Positions 7,149 to 16,305 are shown, numbered from the stretch's first letter. The stretch is DNA of 35,654 bases from Gammaproteobacteria bacterium (GCA_030617815.1 JAUWUS010000014.1:1-35654), one strand, 5' to 3'. Numbers and translations: made by a program. The notes: generated by a model not told the origin, from the letters alone.

Positions 7149-8203
7149 AAATGCTACCAGCCCTTTACATACTGATTATTTCAGTACTTTTAATTAGTTG
7201 TAGTGATGATAGTGATAAAACAACCAAGCAAATCATACATGATGTAAATGTAATAACTGTTAAGAAAGAATTACTCCCCATAATACTTCCTGTCCCCGGA
7301 ACTGTTGTTACAAAAGAAAAACTTAAAATTGCATCTCGCATTACAGGATTTATCGAGCGTGTCGCGGTTAATGAAGGCGATGTTGTAAAACCCGGAGATG
7401 TACTTGTCGAGATTGATGACGCGCAAGTTGAAGCAAACATTAGCGGGGCAGAAGCTGCAGTATCTGCTGCAAAAGCTGAGCTTATGGATGCTAATGCTGA
7501 TGTGAAACGTTTTCGTGATTTGGTGAAGCGCTCAACGATATCTAAAGATCAACTACGCAATACAATTGTGAGACAGTTACAAGCTGATGCCTCACTCAAA
7601 AAAACTAAAGCAGAATTAAGTGCAAAGTTACAAGAACGTAGATATTCGACGATAACCAGTTCCGTACATGCACAAGTGCGTGAACGTTTACATGATTCAG
7701 GTGAGCTTGCTTTGATGGGGGAACCTATTTTACAACTAGATGTATTAGGTGAAATGGATTTTGAAGTTTATCTACCTTCTAGTCGCATAAATAAGGTATC
7801 TCTTAATCAAAACATTTTTATTTTTGTTGAGCCCAACACTAAACTACTTAGTGGTCAAATAAGAAGTATTGTACGTTCTGCAGATGAAGCTACCCGTAGT
7901 TATAAAGTTAAAATTAAGCTACCTGATAATGAAAACATACTTCCAGGTCAATTTGGCCAAGCTCAATTCATATTTAGTGAAGAACCAGTATTAGTTATTT
8001 CAGAATCAACCATTATTAAACGTGCCGGCATCAAGGGTGTATTCATTGTTGATGAAACAAATACTTTGCGTTTTAGAAGTATTCGTTTAGGTAGAGTCTG
8101 GAGAAATAAACATGAGGTTCTATCAGGTTTAGAGTTAGATATGTCTATTGTCATTTCTCCATCTGATCAGTTACATGAAGGCGATCAGGTAAATTTAATA
8201 TAG
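7145..8203 (+). CDS. RND efflux periplasmic adaptor (membrane fusion) lipoprotein
   Basis: A 352-residue protein with a lipoprotein signal: a hydrophobic stretch and the lipobox LISC with Cys19. The adaptor layout follows: a barrel-sandwich half (GFIERVAVNEGDVVKPGDVLVEID is the lipoyl-like hairpin, about 66-90), a helical hairpin (about 95-160) with the heptad-like KAELMDANADVKRFRDL, then the second lipoyl half and a beta-barrel. It bridges the inner-membrane pump and an outer-membrane channel. Four-base overlap with the regulator gene and a 4-base gap to the pump gene show tight coupling. The central lipoyl half after the hairpin is unusually short, as in compact adaptors. Confidence 0.9.
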   Translation: MKMLPALYILIISVLLISCSDDSDKTTKQIIHDVNVITVKKELLPIILPVPGTVVTKEKLKIASRITGFIERVAVNEGDVVKPGDVLVEIDDAQVEANISGAEAAVSAAKAELMDANADVKRFRDLVKRSTISKDQLRNTIVRQLQADASLKKTKAELSAKLQERRYSTITSSVHAQVRERLHDSGELALMGEPILQLDVLGEMDFEVYLPSSRINKVSLNQNIFIFVEPNTKLLSGQIRSIVRSADEATRSYKVKIKLPDNENILPGQFGQAQFIFSEEPVLVISESTIIKRAGIKGVFIVDETNTLRFRSIRLGRVWRNKHEVLSGLELDMSIVISPSDQLHEGDQVNLI

Positions 8204-8207
8204 TCCA

Positions 8208-11200
8208 ATGTCAATTGATAACTTAAACATTCCTGGGCGCTTAGCCCGTTATTTTGTTGATTCAAAGCTCACCATATTACTGATGCTTGCTCTTATCATC
8301 CTCGGAAGTGTGGGACTCATATTTACACCACGAGAAGAAAATCCACAGATTGTGGTGCCGGCAGCTGAAGTCATCGTCATGATGCCTGGTGCTTCTCCGC
8401 TCGAGGTAGAAAACCTGTTGTTGTCACCACTTGAATCAGATCTTGCTTCAATTGATGGCGTTAAACATGTTTATGGAACGGCACTTGAAGGCATGGCGCG
8501 AGTAACACTGGAGTTTGAGGTAGGTGAAAACAAGGATGATGCAATTGTACGTTTGTATGACCACGTATTACGCAATCGAGAGTATCTGCCACCCGGTGCT
8601 GCTGAGCCAGTGATAAAGGTAATTGACATTGATAATGTTCCTGTTTTTACCGTAACACTCTCTTCAATTGAATACAGCGATCATGAACTTCGTGGAATGG
8701 CTGAACGGATGTTGGAAAGACTTCGAAGTGTTAAAGGAGCTGGCATCGGTTATGTCACAGGAGGTTTACCACGTGAGATACGAATTGAAGTGCAACCAGA
8801 AAAATTGCAGTCATATGGAGTGACGGTTAATCAGTTATCATCTGCAATACAAAATTCAGATAATAACCTGTCTTTAGGTAGCCGTGTTTATAATAATGAA
8901 AGCATTGCCATGCGAGTGGATGGTCGATTAGAAAATATTCAACAAATTAAAAATATTATTGTTTACAGAGAAAAAAATCGAATTATCCGTATATCAGATT
9001 TAGCCAACGTTATTGATGGCCCACCTATTGAGCGAACACAATTTACTCGTTTTTCATTTCGAGATTCAACCATTAGAACGGATAACAAACTTAATGCAGA
9101 GATGGCTGCGTCTACGTTAGCAATCGCTAAACGCACAGGTGTAAATGCAGTAGATTTGACAACTGAGTTACGAAAACGTGTCGATATAATGAAGGAAGGA
9201 TTTTTACCTCAGGCAGTCAATATTGTTATTACACGTGATGATGGCATAAAAGCCGATCGTACTGTTACCCAATTAGTAGAACATTTAATAATTGCCATCC
9301 TTGCGGTCTCCGTCATTCTTTTGATTTTTCTTGGTCGCTGGGCGGCTTTAATTGTAGCGGTTACCATTCCATTGGTTTTTTCAGTTGTTATCGGTGTTGA
9401 TTTAATGGCTGGGCCAACACTTAACCGCATCACACTTTATGCACTCATTCTTGGATTGGGTATGCTAGTGGATGACGCCATTGTTGTTATTGAAAATATA
9501 CATCGTCATTTTGATGAATTACCGCCAGATGCAGACATAGCCAGTAAAACCAAAGCCGCTATCATTGCCACGAATGAAATTGGTAATCCAACAACGCTGG
9601 CAACATTTACGGTTGTTACTGTTTTTATGTCATTGAATTTAGTCAGTGGTATGCTGGGTGAGTATTTCTTTCCAATCGCGTTCAACGTCCCAGTAGCCAT
9701 GATTGCGTCACTAATTATTGCGTATTCAGTGACACCTTGGTTAGCACGCCGCTGGTTGATAACTTCAGTTGGGCATAAAGGACCACATGAACACCAGCAT
9801 CTTCGGGGTAAAGAACCAACGCGGTTACAAGATACGTACCGTAAACTAATCACTATCTTGTTGGAGCAAAAAAAAGTGCGCCATTTATTTTATCTCGGTG
9901 TTATTTTTTTATTAATGTTATCTATGCTGCAACCTGCATGGCAATTTATACGACCACAAGGTGTGGCAGGACAAACCTCTTTTTTAGGTGTGCCGCTAGC
10001 TTTCCTTCCCAAAGATGACAAGAATACATTTTTGATTCATATTCATTTGCCAGAAAATACACCATTAGAAACCACTGATCGCGCGACAAGAGAACTAGGA
10101 GAAATGTTGCATCAATACGACATTGTCGATAACTATCAAACCTATGTTGGTATTCCTTCTGTTATTGATTTTAATGGTCAATTACGCGGCAGTGGACAAC
10201 AAGTTGGTTCACAATATGCTGATATTCGGGTTAACCTAAAAAATAAGTTTGATCGTAGTGAAAGCTCCATTGATTTCGTTCGGTCATTACGACCACAAGT
10301 AAATAAAATTGCCAGTCAATATCCTGGTGGCGTATTTCAATTACTAGAAGATCCTCCAGGCCCACCCGTCAGGGCAACTGTTCTGGCAGAACTATATGGC
10401 CCGGATTTAGATACTCTAAACAGGTTTTCAAAACATGTCGAAAAAGAGTTTAATAAAACATATGACATGGTTGAAATACAAACCAGCATACCTGCGGATA
10501 AAATAGAATATCGATTGCAATTACATCGAGATAAAATTGCTTTATCAGGGCTTAATCCCGCTATGGTATCGCAAGCACTGTCACAACTAATGCAAGATAA
10601 AATACTGGGTCATCTTCATTCTGAAACGGAAAGATCACCTGTTCCTATTCGACTTCACATTCCTCGTAACCAACGAATAGACCCTCACATGCTGGAACGC
10701 GCATTTGTTACTAACAGTGAAGGTAAAAATATTCCCTTATCCGAACTCATTCGTGTTATTAAAACAAAGCAACTTAAACCTATTAATCATAAAAATTCTG
10801 AACGCGTTCAATATATTGGTGGTGAGTTAATTTCAAGCGCACCAGTATATGCAGTCCTTGATCTTGATCGACGTCTTGATGGTATTAATGTTTCTGAAGG
10901 ACAAACAAATCAAACTGCAAATCTGGGGTTTATTCCTGCTAGCGTCAATTCACTGGAAGGTTACAAATTATTATGGGAGGGTGAACTGCGTCTGACACTG
11001 GATGCATTTCGCGATATGGGATTGGCATTAGGTATGGCGTTGGCTGTTATTTATCTATTATTAGTTGGTTATTATCGCTCGTTTAATTTACCACTAATCG
11101 CGATGTCTGCTGTACCTCTTGCACTGATAGGTGTATTTCCAGCACACTGGATTTTAGGTGAAACATTTTCAGCGGCTTCTATGGTTGGTGTCATTGCGTT

Positions 11201-11480
11201 AGCAGGTGTAGTCGTTCGTAATTCATTGCTGATTATAGATTTTGCACAAGACTACCAAAAGAAAGGTTATAGTTTAATGGACTCAGTTCGGGAAGCAGGA
11301 GCAATACGATTACGGCCTATTTTACTAACAACATTAGCAATCGCATTAGGAACAGCTATCATGGTACCCGATGCTGTTTTTGGTGGGCTGGCGATAGCAC
11401 TTATTTCCGGCTCTATTAGTTCTGCAATATTTGCAGTTTTTATTATTCCTCTATTGTATCAACGTATGATGAAAAACTGA
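8208..11480 (+). CDS. RND efflux permease (AcrB-like, hydrophobe/amphiphile type)
   Basis: A 1090-residue inner-membrane pump with two repeats of one N-terminal helix, a large periplasmic loop and six more helices. The proton-relay aspartates are visible in TM4, GLGMLVDDAIVVIENIH (about 412-428). The TM10 site that is a lysine in AcrB (KNAILIVEF) is an arginine here (RNSLLIIDF). Gly/Pro-rich loop residues such as the ending of MPGASPLEVENLLLSPLE fit the RND porter domain. It lacks histidine-rich or CzcA-type metal signatures, so organic compounds are the likelier substrates. No outer-membrane factor gene is nearby; it probably borrows a TolC-type channel. Its only Shine-Dalgarno support is coupling to the adaptor gene. 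Confidence 0.92.
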   Translation: MSIDNLNIPGRLARYFVDSKLTILLMLALIILGSVGLIFTPREENPQIVVPAAEVIVMMPGASPLEVENLLLSPLESDLASIDGVKHVYGTALEGMARVTLEFEVGENKDDAIVRLYDHVLRNREYLPPGAAEPVIKVIDIDNVPVFTVTLSSIEYSDHELRGMAERMLERLRSVKGAGIGYVTGGLPREIRIEVQPEKLQSYGVTVNQLSSAIQNSDNNLSLGSRVYNNESIAMRVDGRLENIQQIKNIIVYREKNRIIRISDLANVIDGPPIERTQFTRFSFRDSTIRTDNKLNAEMAASTLAIAKRTGVNAVDLTTELRKRVDIMKEGFLPQAVNIVITRDDGIKADRTVTQLVEHLIIAILAVSVILLIFLGRWAALIVAVTIPLVFSVVIGVDLMAGPTLNRITLYALILGLGMLVDDAIVVIENIHRHFDELPPDADIASKTKAAIIATNEIGNPTTLATFTVVTVFMSLNLVSGMLGEYFFPIAFNVPVAMIASLIIAYSVTPWLARRWLITSVGHKGPHEHQHLRGKEPTRLQDTYRKLITILLEQKKVRHLFYLGVIFLLMLSMLQPAWQFIRPQGVAGQTSFLGVPLAFLPKDDKNTFLIHIHLPENTPLETTDRATRELGEMLHQYDIVDNYQTYVGIPSVIDFNGQLRGSGQQVGSQYADIRVNLKNKFDRSESSIDFVRSLRPQVNKIASQYPGGVFQLLEDPPGPPVRATVLAELYGPDLDTLNRFSKHVEKEFNKTYDMVEIQTSIPADKIEYRLQLHRDKIALSGLNPAMVSQALSQLMQDKILGHLHSETERSPVPIRLHIPRNQRIDPHMLERAFVTNSEGKNIPLSELIRVIKTKQLKPINHKNSERVQYIGGELISSAPVYAVLDLDRRLDGINVSEGQTNQTANLGFIPASVNSLEGYKLLWEGELRLTLDAFRDMGLALGMALAVIYLLLVGYYRSFNLPLIAMSAVPLALIGVFPAHWILGETFSAASMVGVIALAGVVVRNSLLIIDFAQDYQKKGYSLMDSVREAGAIRLRPILLTTLAIALGTAIMVPDAVFGGLAIALISGSISSAIFAVFIIPLLYQRMMKN

Positions 11481-11551
11481 TTAACTTGTTTTCATGATTT
11501 AGAATTTTAATTAAACGTAAGAATAAAATTTAATTTAAAGGGAGAAAGACA

Positions 11552-12223
11552 ATGAGCAAAGAAAATAGACAAGAAACTGATGCTGGAATAGTGAAAGAAA
11601 TTGCACGTACAACAGTTGAACGAAGCGATGATATTCGTCATGACGTTCGAGCTTTAACTTTGAAAGCTCTAAGCGAGGGACGTCTGGATACAAAAAAAAT
11701 AAATAAAGTGATTCATGCCGTCATGGAAGGTGCTAGCATTGGTGCAGAAGATAAAGGTGAACAAACTAAAGATGCGCTAACAGATGCCATGTCAGGCATG
11801 GATGATGCATTGGCAAAATCTGCTGAAGCATCTAAGCTCGCTATTGAAGAAGCAGCGGGTCATATTAAAGATTTCAGTAGCCATGATTTAAAACAAGCCT
11901 TAGATGATCTGCTAACTTTAGAAGAATTATTTTTTGACACAGTGCGTGATGTAGCAAAAGGTACTAATGAAACTGTCAAAGAAACATTAAGTGATTTAGT
12001 GAAACATGCACAACAAAGTGGTACTAATGTTGGCAAGACAACTTCAGACGCAGCCACTTCACTGAATCAGAAACTAGGTAATACAGTAAAAGATACGGCA
12101 TCTGCCACTATTAAGGCTACTGCAGATGTTGTCGCTCATATTGCAAGTGCTTCAGCAGGTATACTTGAAGGCATTGCCGATACGTTACAATCTGAAAGTA
12201 AAAACAAATCTGACAAGGAGTAG
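11552..12223 (+). CDS. Phasin-like amphipathic helical protein, unknown function
   Basis: A 223-residue soluble protein with no signal peptide and a clear ribosome site (GGGAG). It is almost entirely helical and rich in Ala, Lys, Asp, Glu, Thr and Ser, with repeated apolipoprotein/phasin-like segments (for example TKDALTDAMSGMDDALAKSA, and the C-terminal SATIKATADVVAHIASASAG). Such proteins often coat lipid or polymer surfaces. It resembles short conserved proteins found beside ABC1 kinases (I think of DUF6781, not verified). The 9-base gap to the kinase gene suggests a partner role. Function is unknown; lipid association is inferred from composition and the phospholipase neighbour. Confidence 0.65.
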   Translation: MSKENRQETDAGIVKEIARTTVERSDDIRHDVRALTLKALSEGRLDTKKINKVIHAVMEGASIGAEDKGEQTKDALTDAMSGMDDALAKSAEASKLAIEEAAGHIKDFSSHDLKQALDDLLTLEELFFDTVRDVAKGTNETVKETLSDLVKHAQQSGTNVGKTTSDAATSLNQKLGNTVKDTASATIKATADVVAHIASASAGILEGIADTLQSESKNKSDKE

Positions 12224-12232
12224 CTAACCGTC

Positions 12233-13918
12233 ATGCTTTGGGAAGGACTGAGTGCTGCACGAGATTTGGGACGATTACATGATATCGCCTCTATCTTGAT
12301 TCGCTATGGTTTTGGTGATGCTGTAAGGCGTCTCGGATTAAGTTCTATTCTTGAAAAGGCCGGTAAAGTTCTGCACTGGAAAGATGCTAAACAATATGCT
12401 CGTATGGAACCACCACAACGGGTCTGTCAAGCATTGCAAGATTTGGGACCGACCTTTGTAAAATTAGGACAAGTTCTTTCTACACGTATCGATTTGTTCC
12501 CACCTGAATGGATCGATGAATTCTCAAAGCTCCAGGATCAAGTACCACCTGTACCCTTTGAAAAACTTCGCATTCAGTTGGAAGAAGATCTTGGTGCACC
12601 CGCAGATCAAGTATTTTCTTCATTCGACACGCAAACATTAGCTGCTGCCTCCATAGCACAAGTGCATCGAGCCCAGCTGGTGGATGGAACAGATGTTATT
12701 TTAAAAATACGCCGTCCAGGAATCCGCCCAACTGTTGAAGCAGATCTTCGTTTGTTAGCACGTTTTGCAGAAATGGCAGAAATCGAAATCGAGGAAATGC
12801 AGCATTTTCAACCTAGGGAGTTGGTGCGACAATTTTCACGTTCCTTACACAGAGAATTAGATCTTGCTGGCGAATGTCGTAATGCCGAGCGGATATCCGA
12901 TAATTTCAAAAATGACCCTGACATTGTAATACCTAAAGTGTACTGGTCATGGATCTGTGAACGACTGAACGTGCAGGAATATATAGAAGGTATTCCTGGA
13001 AGTGATCTCAAGGCAGTTGATGAAGCAGGATTGGATCGTAAATTATTGGCAAAACGTGGAGCAAACGCTGTACTCAAAATGGTATTGGAGGATGGTTTTT
13101 TTCATGCCGATCCCCATCCTGGTAATGTCTTTTATTTATCAGAAGAACGTATTGTTTTCATAGACTTTGGCATGGTGGGACGTTTATCAGAGCAGCGACG
13201 TTATCAAGTGCTCGATTTAATCTATGGACTTGTTGAACGAAAAGTAGATGTAGCTGTTGATGTTCTTCTGGATTGGACGAGTAGCACCCAGATTGATACT
13301 GAAAATCTATCTAATGAAGTAGATGCATTTATTGAACAGTATCATGGCATACCATTGAAACAACTTAGCATAACCAGCATGCTGACTGATCTCATGGCTC
13401 TGCTGCGTGAACATCAACTTAACTTGCCGCCGGATTTAGCTTTATTGGTTAAAGCATTAATTACATTGGAAGGTATGGGACAACAACTTGATCCAGAATT
13501 TGATATGGCGTCGGAAATACATCCATTTATACGAAGCACGTGGCTTGCACGTTATACCCCTGATGCACTTGCAAAACGTGGATTGCAAAGTGTGATCAGT
13601 ACAGTCAATCTTCTTACTAGCCTGCCTGAAGATCTACGTAGATTATTAACCTTTGCTCGTCGAGGAGCACTTCAAGTTAAGATCGATGTAACTCGATTAG
13701 AGAACTTTGCCGAGCGGTTGGATCGTGCAGCTAGCCGATTAACAGTGGGTATTGTAACGGCTTCTTTAATTATTGGTTCTTCCATTGTTATGACTGTCAA
13801 AGGGGGGCCCACGCTACTTGGATTACCTCTATTCGGATTTCTTGGATTTACAGGTGCGTTTATCGGTGGCATATGGCTAGTGTTATCCATTTGGCGAAGT
13901 GGTAAACATAAAAGATAA
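12233..13918 (+). CDS. ABC1/AarF/UbiB-family atypical kinase
   Basis: A 561-residue protein with the full ABC1 (UbiB/COQ8) signature: KLGQ at 77-80 in the inhibitory N-terminal extension, the alanine-rich loop AAASIAQVH at 137-145, Lys158 of LKIRRPG, the ExD motif RELD near 208-210, HADPHPGN at 291-298 and the metal-binding DFG at 311-313. Two hydrophobic segments at about 510-550 anchor the C-terminus in the membrane, as in UbiB. Characterised members support ubiquinone synthesis and lipid handling as ATPases. The rest of the ubi genes are absent here, so this may be a paralogue serving the neighbouring lipid genes rather than the housekeeping ubiB. Confidence 0.9.
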   Translation: MLWEGLSAARDLGRLHDIASILIRYGFGDAVRRLGLSSILEKAGKVLHWKDAKQYARMEPPQRVCQALQDLGPTFVKLGQVLSTRIDLFPPEWIDEFSKLQDQVPPVPFEKLRIQLEEDLGAPADQVFSSFDTQTLAAASIAQVHRAQLVDGTDVILKIRRPGIRPTVEADLRLLARFAEMAEIEIEEMQHFQPRELVRQFSRSLHRELDLAGECRNAERISDNFKNDPDIVIPKVYWSWICERLNVQEYIEGIPGSDLKAVDEAGLDRKLLAKRGANAVLKMVLEDGFFHADPHPGNVFYLSEERIVFIDFGMVGRLSEQRRYQVLDLIYGLVERKVDVAVDVLLDWTSSTQIDTENLSNEVDAFIEQYHGIPLKQLSITSMLTDLMALLREHQLNLPPDLALLVKALITLEGMGQQLDPEFDMASEIHPFIRSTWLARYTPDALAKRGLQSVISTVNLLTSLPEDLRRLLTFARRGALQVKIDVTRLENFAERLDRAASRLTVGIVTASLIIGSSIVMTVKGGPTLLGLPLFGFLGFTGAFIGGIWLVLSIWRSGKHKR

Positions 13919-13940
13919 TTAGGAAAATGGATCTTAATAT

Positions 13941-14897
13941 ATGATTGAGCAAGTTACACCCCAACCAAAAATTGGAATTGCCTTGGGCAGTGGATCGGCA
14001 CGAGGCTGGGCACATATTGGCGTTATCCAGGAGTTAGCAAAAATAGGAATAGTCCCGGAAATTGTAGCGGGGAGTTCAATCGGCGCAATTGTAGGTGCTG
14101 CTTATGCGAGTAACCAGTTAGATAAACTTGATAGTTGGGTACGTTTACTGACTTGGAAAGAAATTTTCAATTATATTGATATTTCTATAGTGGGCGGAGG
14201 CTTTATTCAAGGTGAAAAACTGTTAGAACTTGCTCGTACATGTATAGAAGAAGATTCCATTGAATCATTGCCTCGTCAGTTCGGAATGGTCGCAACTGAA
14301 TTAGATACGGGTAGAGAAGTTTGGTTTCAAGACGGTTCTATCCTTGATGCATTACGTGCATCAATTGCACTTCCTGGTATATTTACACCCATTAAAATAA
14401 ATGGTCGATGGCTGGTTGATGGAGGCTTATCCAATCCAGTTCCAGTATCATTATGTCGCGCCATGGGGGCAGATGTTGTAATCGCGGTAAATCTAAATGG
14501 TGATATTGTTGGTAAGCATAATCGTAAACAGATTAAACCAAACACAAGTATAGATAACAAAAGTAATGACAATGAAACAACGCTTCTGGAAAGAGTAACA
14601 TCACAATTAAAAAATAGTCTTCATGAACAAAAAGATATTCTTTTATCGAGATTATTTGGTGATAGCCTGGACTCTCCTGGTTTATTTGATGTAACAGCCA
14701 GTTCCATTAATATCATGCAAGACCGTCTTACCCGTAGTCGAATGGCAGGTGATCCTCCTGACATTATTCTTTCACCACGATTGTCAGAATTAGGACTTAT
14801 GGAATTTGATCAGGCAGCCATAGCTATTAACGAAGGACGAGCGTGCGTACAACGGATGCGTCCCGCTTTGGAACATCTTCTAGAGGGTTATACATAA
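13941..14897 (+). CDS. Patatin-like phospholipase (RssA/NTE type)
   Basis: A 318-residue protein with the patatin catalytic set: oxyanion loop GSGSARG at 16-22, nucleophile elbow GSSIG with Ser46, and the Asp of DGG at 160-162 followed by LSNPVPV. It should hydrolyse acyl esters of phospholipids or lysophospholipids, probably at the cytoplasmic membrane face; no signal peptide is seen. A polar, low-complexity stretch (about 196-215) separates the catalytic domain from a C-terminal helical part. It starts 22 bases after the kinase gene. The pairing of ABC1 kinase and phospholipase suggests control of membrane lipid turnover, which is inference. Confidence 0.9.
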   Translation: MIEQVTPQPKIGIALGSGSARGWAHIGVIQELAKIGIVPEIVAGSSIGAIVGAAYASNQLDKLDSWVRLLTWKEIFNYIDISIVGGGFIQGEKLLELARTCIEEDSIESLPRQFGMVATELDTGREVWFQDGSILDALRASIALPGIFTPIKINGRWLVDGGLSNPVPVSLCRAMGADVVIAVNLNGDIVGKHNRKQIKPNTSIDNKSNDNETTLLERVTSQLKNSLHEQKDILLSRLFGDSLDSPGLFDVTASSINIMQDRLTRSRMAGDPPDIILSPRLSELGLMEFDQAAIAINEGRACVQRMRPALEHLLEGYT

Positions 14898-14972
14898 CTG
14901 GCAATTTAAAGTAAGTTTTAAATGACCGCTTTCAGGATTAACTGTTCCTCTACATTTACACAGGAGAATACG

Positions 14973-15416
14973 ATGTCAGAGACATTAAGCAGTGTTCTTA
15001 CCGAAGCAATCAATGATGAGTATAAGGCATGTGCACTATATCGCCTTGTAATAAGTACATTTGGTGAAATACGACCTTTTATTAATATCGTAGAAGCGGA
15101 AAGCCGACATATTGAAGCTTTATTACCCTTGTTTAAAAAATATGGCATTACTGTGCCCGAAGATGATTGGAACTCATGTATTGAAGCTCCTTCATCTATT
15201 CTTGATGCATGTCATCTCGGGGTTGAAGCTGAAATCGAAAATGCAGAAATGTATGACAGGCTGCTTGATTCAACAAAAGAATACCCTGATGTTCAGGATG
15301 TACTCATTCAATTACAGAGAGCATCAAAAGAAAATCATCTTCCTGCTTTTCAGCGCTGTGTAGAAAGAGGCGGAGGTCAGGGAGAAGGTCGAGGACAACG
15401 CCGTCGCGGCGGATAA
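14973..15416 (+). CDS. Ferritin-like (DUF2202/rubrerythrin-like) protein with Gly-Arg-rich tail
   Basis: I set the start at the ATG at 14973 because AGGAG lies 6 bases upstream; an in-frame ATG at 14922 would add 17 unlikely residues. The 147-residue protein has four-helix di-iron-like residues: Glu in NDEYKA, the EAESRH pair, EAEIENAEMYDRL and the ENHLPAF helix, spaced as in DUF2202 ferritin-like proteins. It may bind iron or another metal and detoxify peroxides; this is by family pattern. It ends in a basic low-complexity tail, RGGGQGEGRGQRRRGG. It lies between the phospholipase and a ZIP metal transporter, which would fit metal handling. Confidence 0.75.
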   Translation: MSETLSSVLTEAINDEYKACALYRLVISTFGEIRPFINIVEAESRHIEALLPLFKKYGITVPEDDWNSCIEAPSSILDACHLGVEAEIENAEMYDRLLDSTKEYPDVQDVLIQLQRASKENHLPAFQRCVERGGGQGEGRGQRRRGG

Positions 15417-15435
15417 TATATTAAATAGGTTTTAA

Positions 15436-16170
15436 ATGGAAAATACTTTCTGGACAGCTCTTGCTACTAGCTCACTAGCGGCAGCCGTTACTTCAATAGG
15501 CATTTATACAATACGCAATTATGTTGATTGGGGACAACGTAATAGTACATATTTTATGTGTTTCGCAGCGGGTGTACTAATTTCCGCCTCATTTCTTCAC
15601 ATTATCCCAAAATCTTTAACGATGAATCCCAACGCATCAATCTATCTATTGGTAGGTTTTTTTGGTTTGCACTTATTTAATCGCTTTATTACTGCATTCG
15701 TGTGTCAAAAAGATCCTGAAAAAGAGCAATATGGTATTGGTATTATTCCAATGATAGGCATAGGTTTTCATTCGCTTATAGATGGGTTTGTCTATTCCAT
15801 CGCTTTTACGGTGAGTATATTTACTGGATTTCTTGCAACTGCGGGTATGGTATTGCATGAATTTCCTGAAGGCATAATTACTTATCTATTACTATTGAGA
15901 GGTGGGTTTAAAGAGCGAAGTGCTATGATCCTGGCATTTCTTGCAGCCGCTTTAACTACTCCGGTTGGTATGCTTATTTCATACCCGATCATAAGTGAAA
16001 TTGATAAACCAATGCTAGGGGCATTATTGTCACTATCAGCGGGCGCACTGATTTATGTAGGTGCAACGCATCTCTTACCTAAAGCAGAACAAGAACATAA
16101 GAGATATAGTTTTGTTGCGCTAGGTGGTGGAGTTCTGGTGGCCATAATAATTGTTCTATCGAAGGCTTAG
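15436..16170 (+). CDS. ZIP family divalent metal transporter
   Basis: A 244-residue membrane protein of about eight helices. The metal path motifs are visible: HSLIDG in helix 4 (about 113-118) and HEFPEG in helix 5 (about 140-145), the ZIP signature that holds zinc, iron or manganese. A further HIIP histidine sits in helix 2. ZIP proteins usually import metal into the cytoplasm. It follows the ferritin-like gene by 19 bases and is the last gene of the 6.5-16.2 kb block. The metal cannot be told from these residues. Just past its stop lies the attC-like site. Confidence 0.88.
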   Translation: MENTFWTALATSSLAAAVTSIGIYTIRNYVDWGQRNSTYFMCFAAGVLISASFLHIIPKSLTMNPNASIYLLVGFFGLHLFNRFITAFVCQKDPEKEQYGIGIIPMIGIGFHSLIDGFVYSIAFTVSIFTGFLATAGMVLHEFPEGIITYLLLLRGGFKERSAMILAFLAAALTTPVGMLISYPIISEIDKPMLGALLSLSAGALIYVGATHLLPKAEQEHKRYSFVALGGGVLVAIIIVLSKA

Positions 16171-16194
16171 TTATGAAACCAAGATTAAAAAATG

Positions 16195-16261
16195 TCCTAA
16201 CAAGGCAGTTCAACTCAGGCGGCACAAAAAAACGCACCGCCCGTTAATTATGACGTTGAAT
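16195..16261 (+). repeat. attC-like recombination site (integron 59-base-element pattern)
   Basis: The 67-bp element starts with TCCTAAC (close to RYYYAAC; first base off) and ends with GTTGAAT (fits GTTRRRY). Inside are AAGGCAGTTCAA, a GGCGG/CCGCC stem around an A-rich loop and GTTAATTATGAC, the order seen in known attC sites. It begins 24 bases after the ZIP stop, as a cassette site would. No integrase or second site lies in the window, so it may be a lone or relict site. Confidence 0.5.
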
Positions 16262-16305
16262 GTCCGGTTTTAATAATGACTATAGATAAAGTTAAATTTC
16301 TTGAG

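Noticed and set aside
9209-9853. Long minus-strand open frames inside the RND pump gene
   Set aside because: They lie opposite a clearly coding, motif-rich frame, lack ribosome sites and show no family pattern.
8208-11480. RND pump as a CzcA-type heavy-metal exporter, given the nearby ZIP and ferritin-like genes
   Set aside because: The TM4 motif has the DD pair of drug-type pumps, and no metal-site signature or histidine-rich region was seen.
14922-14972. Longer start for the ferritin-like gene
   Set aside because: AGGAG sits right before the ATG at 14973, and the extra 17 residues do not look like part of the family fold.
16173-16247. 24-codon open frame after the ZIP gene (basic peptide)
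   Set aside because: It runs through the attC-like element, has no ribosome site and its basic composition follows from the repeat sequence.
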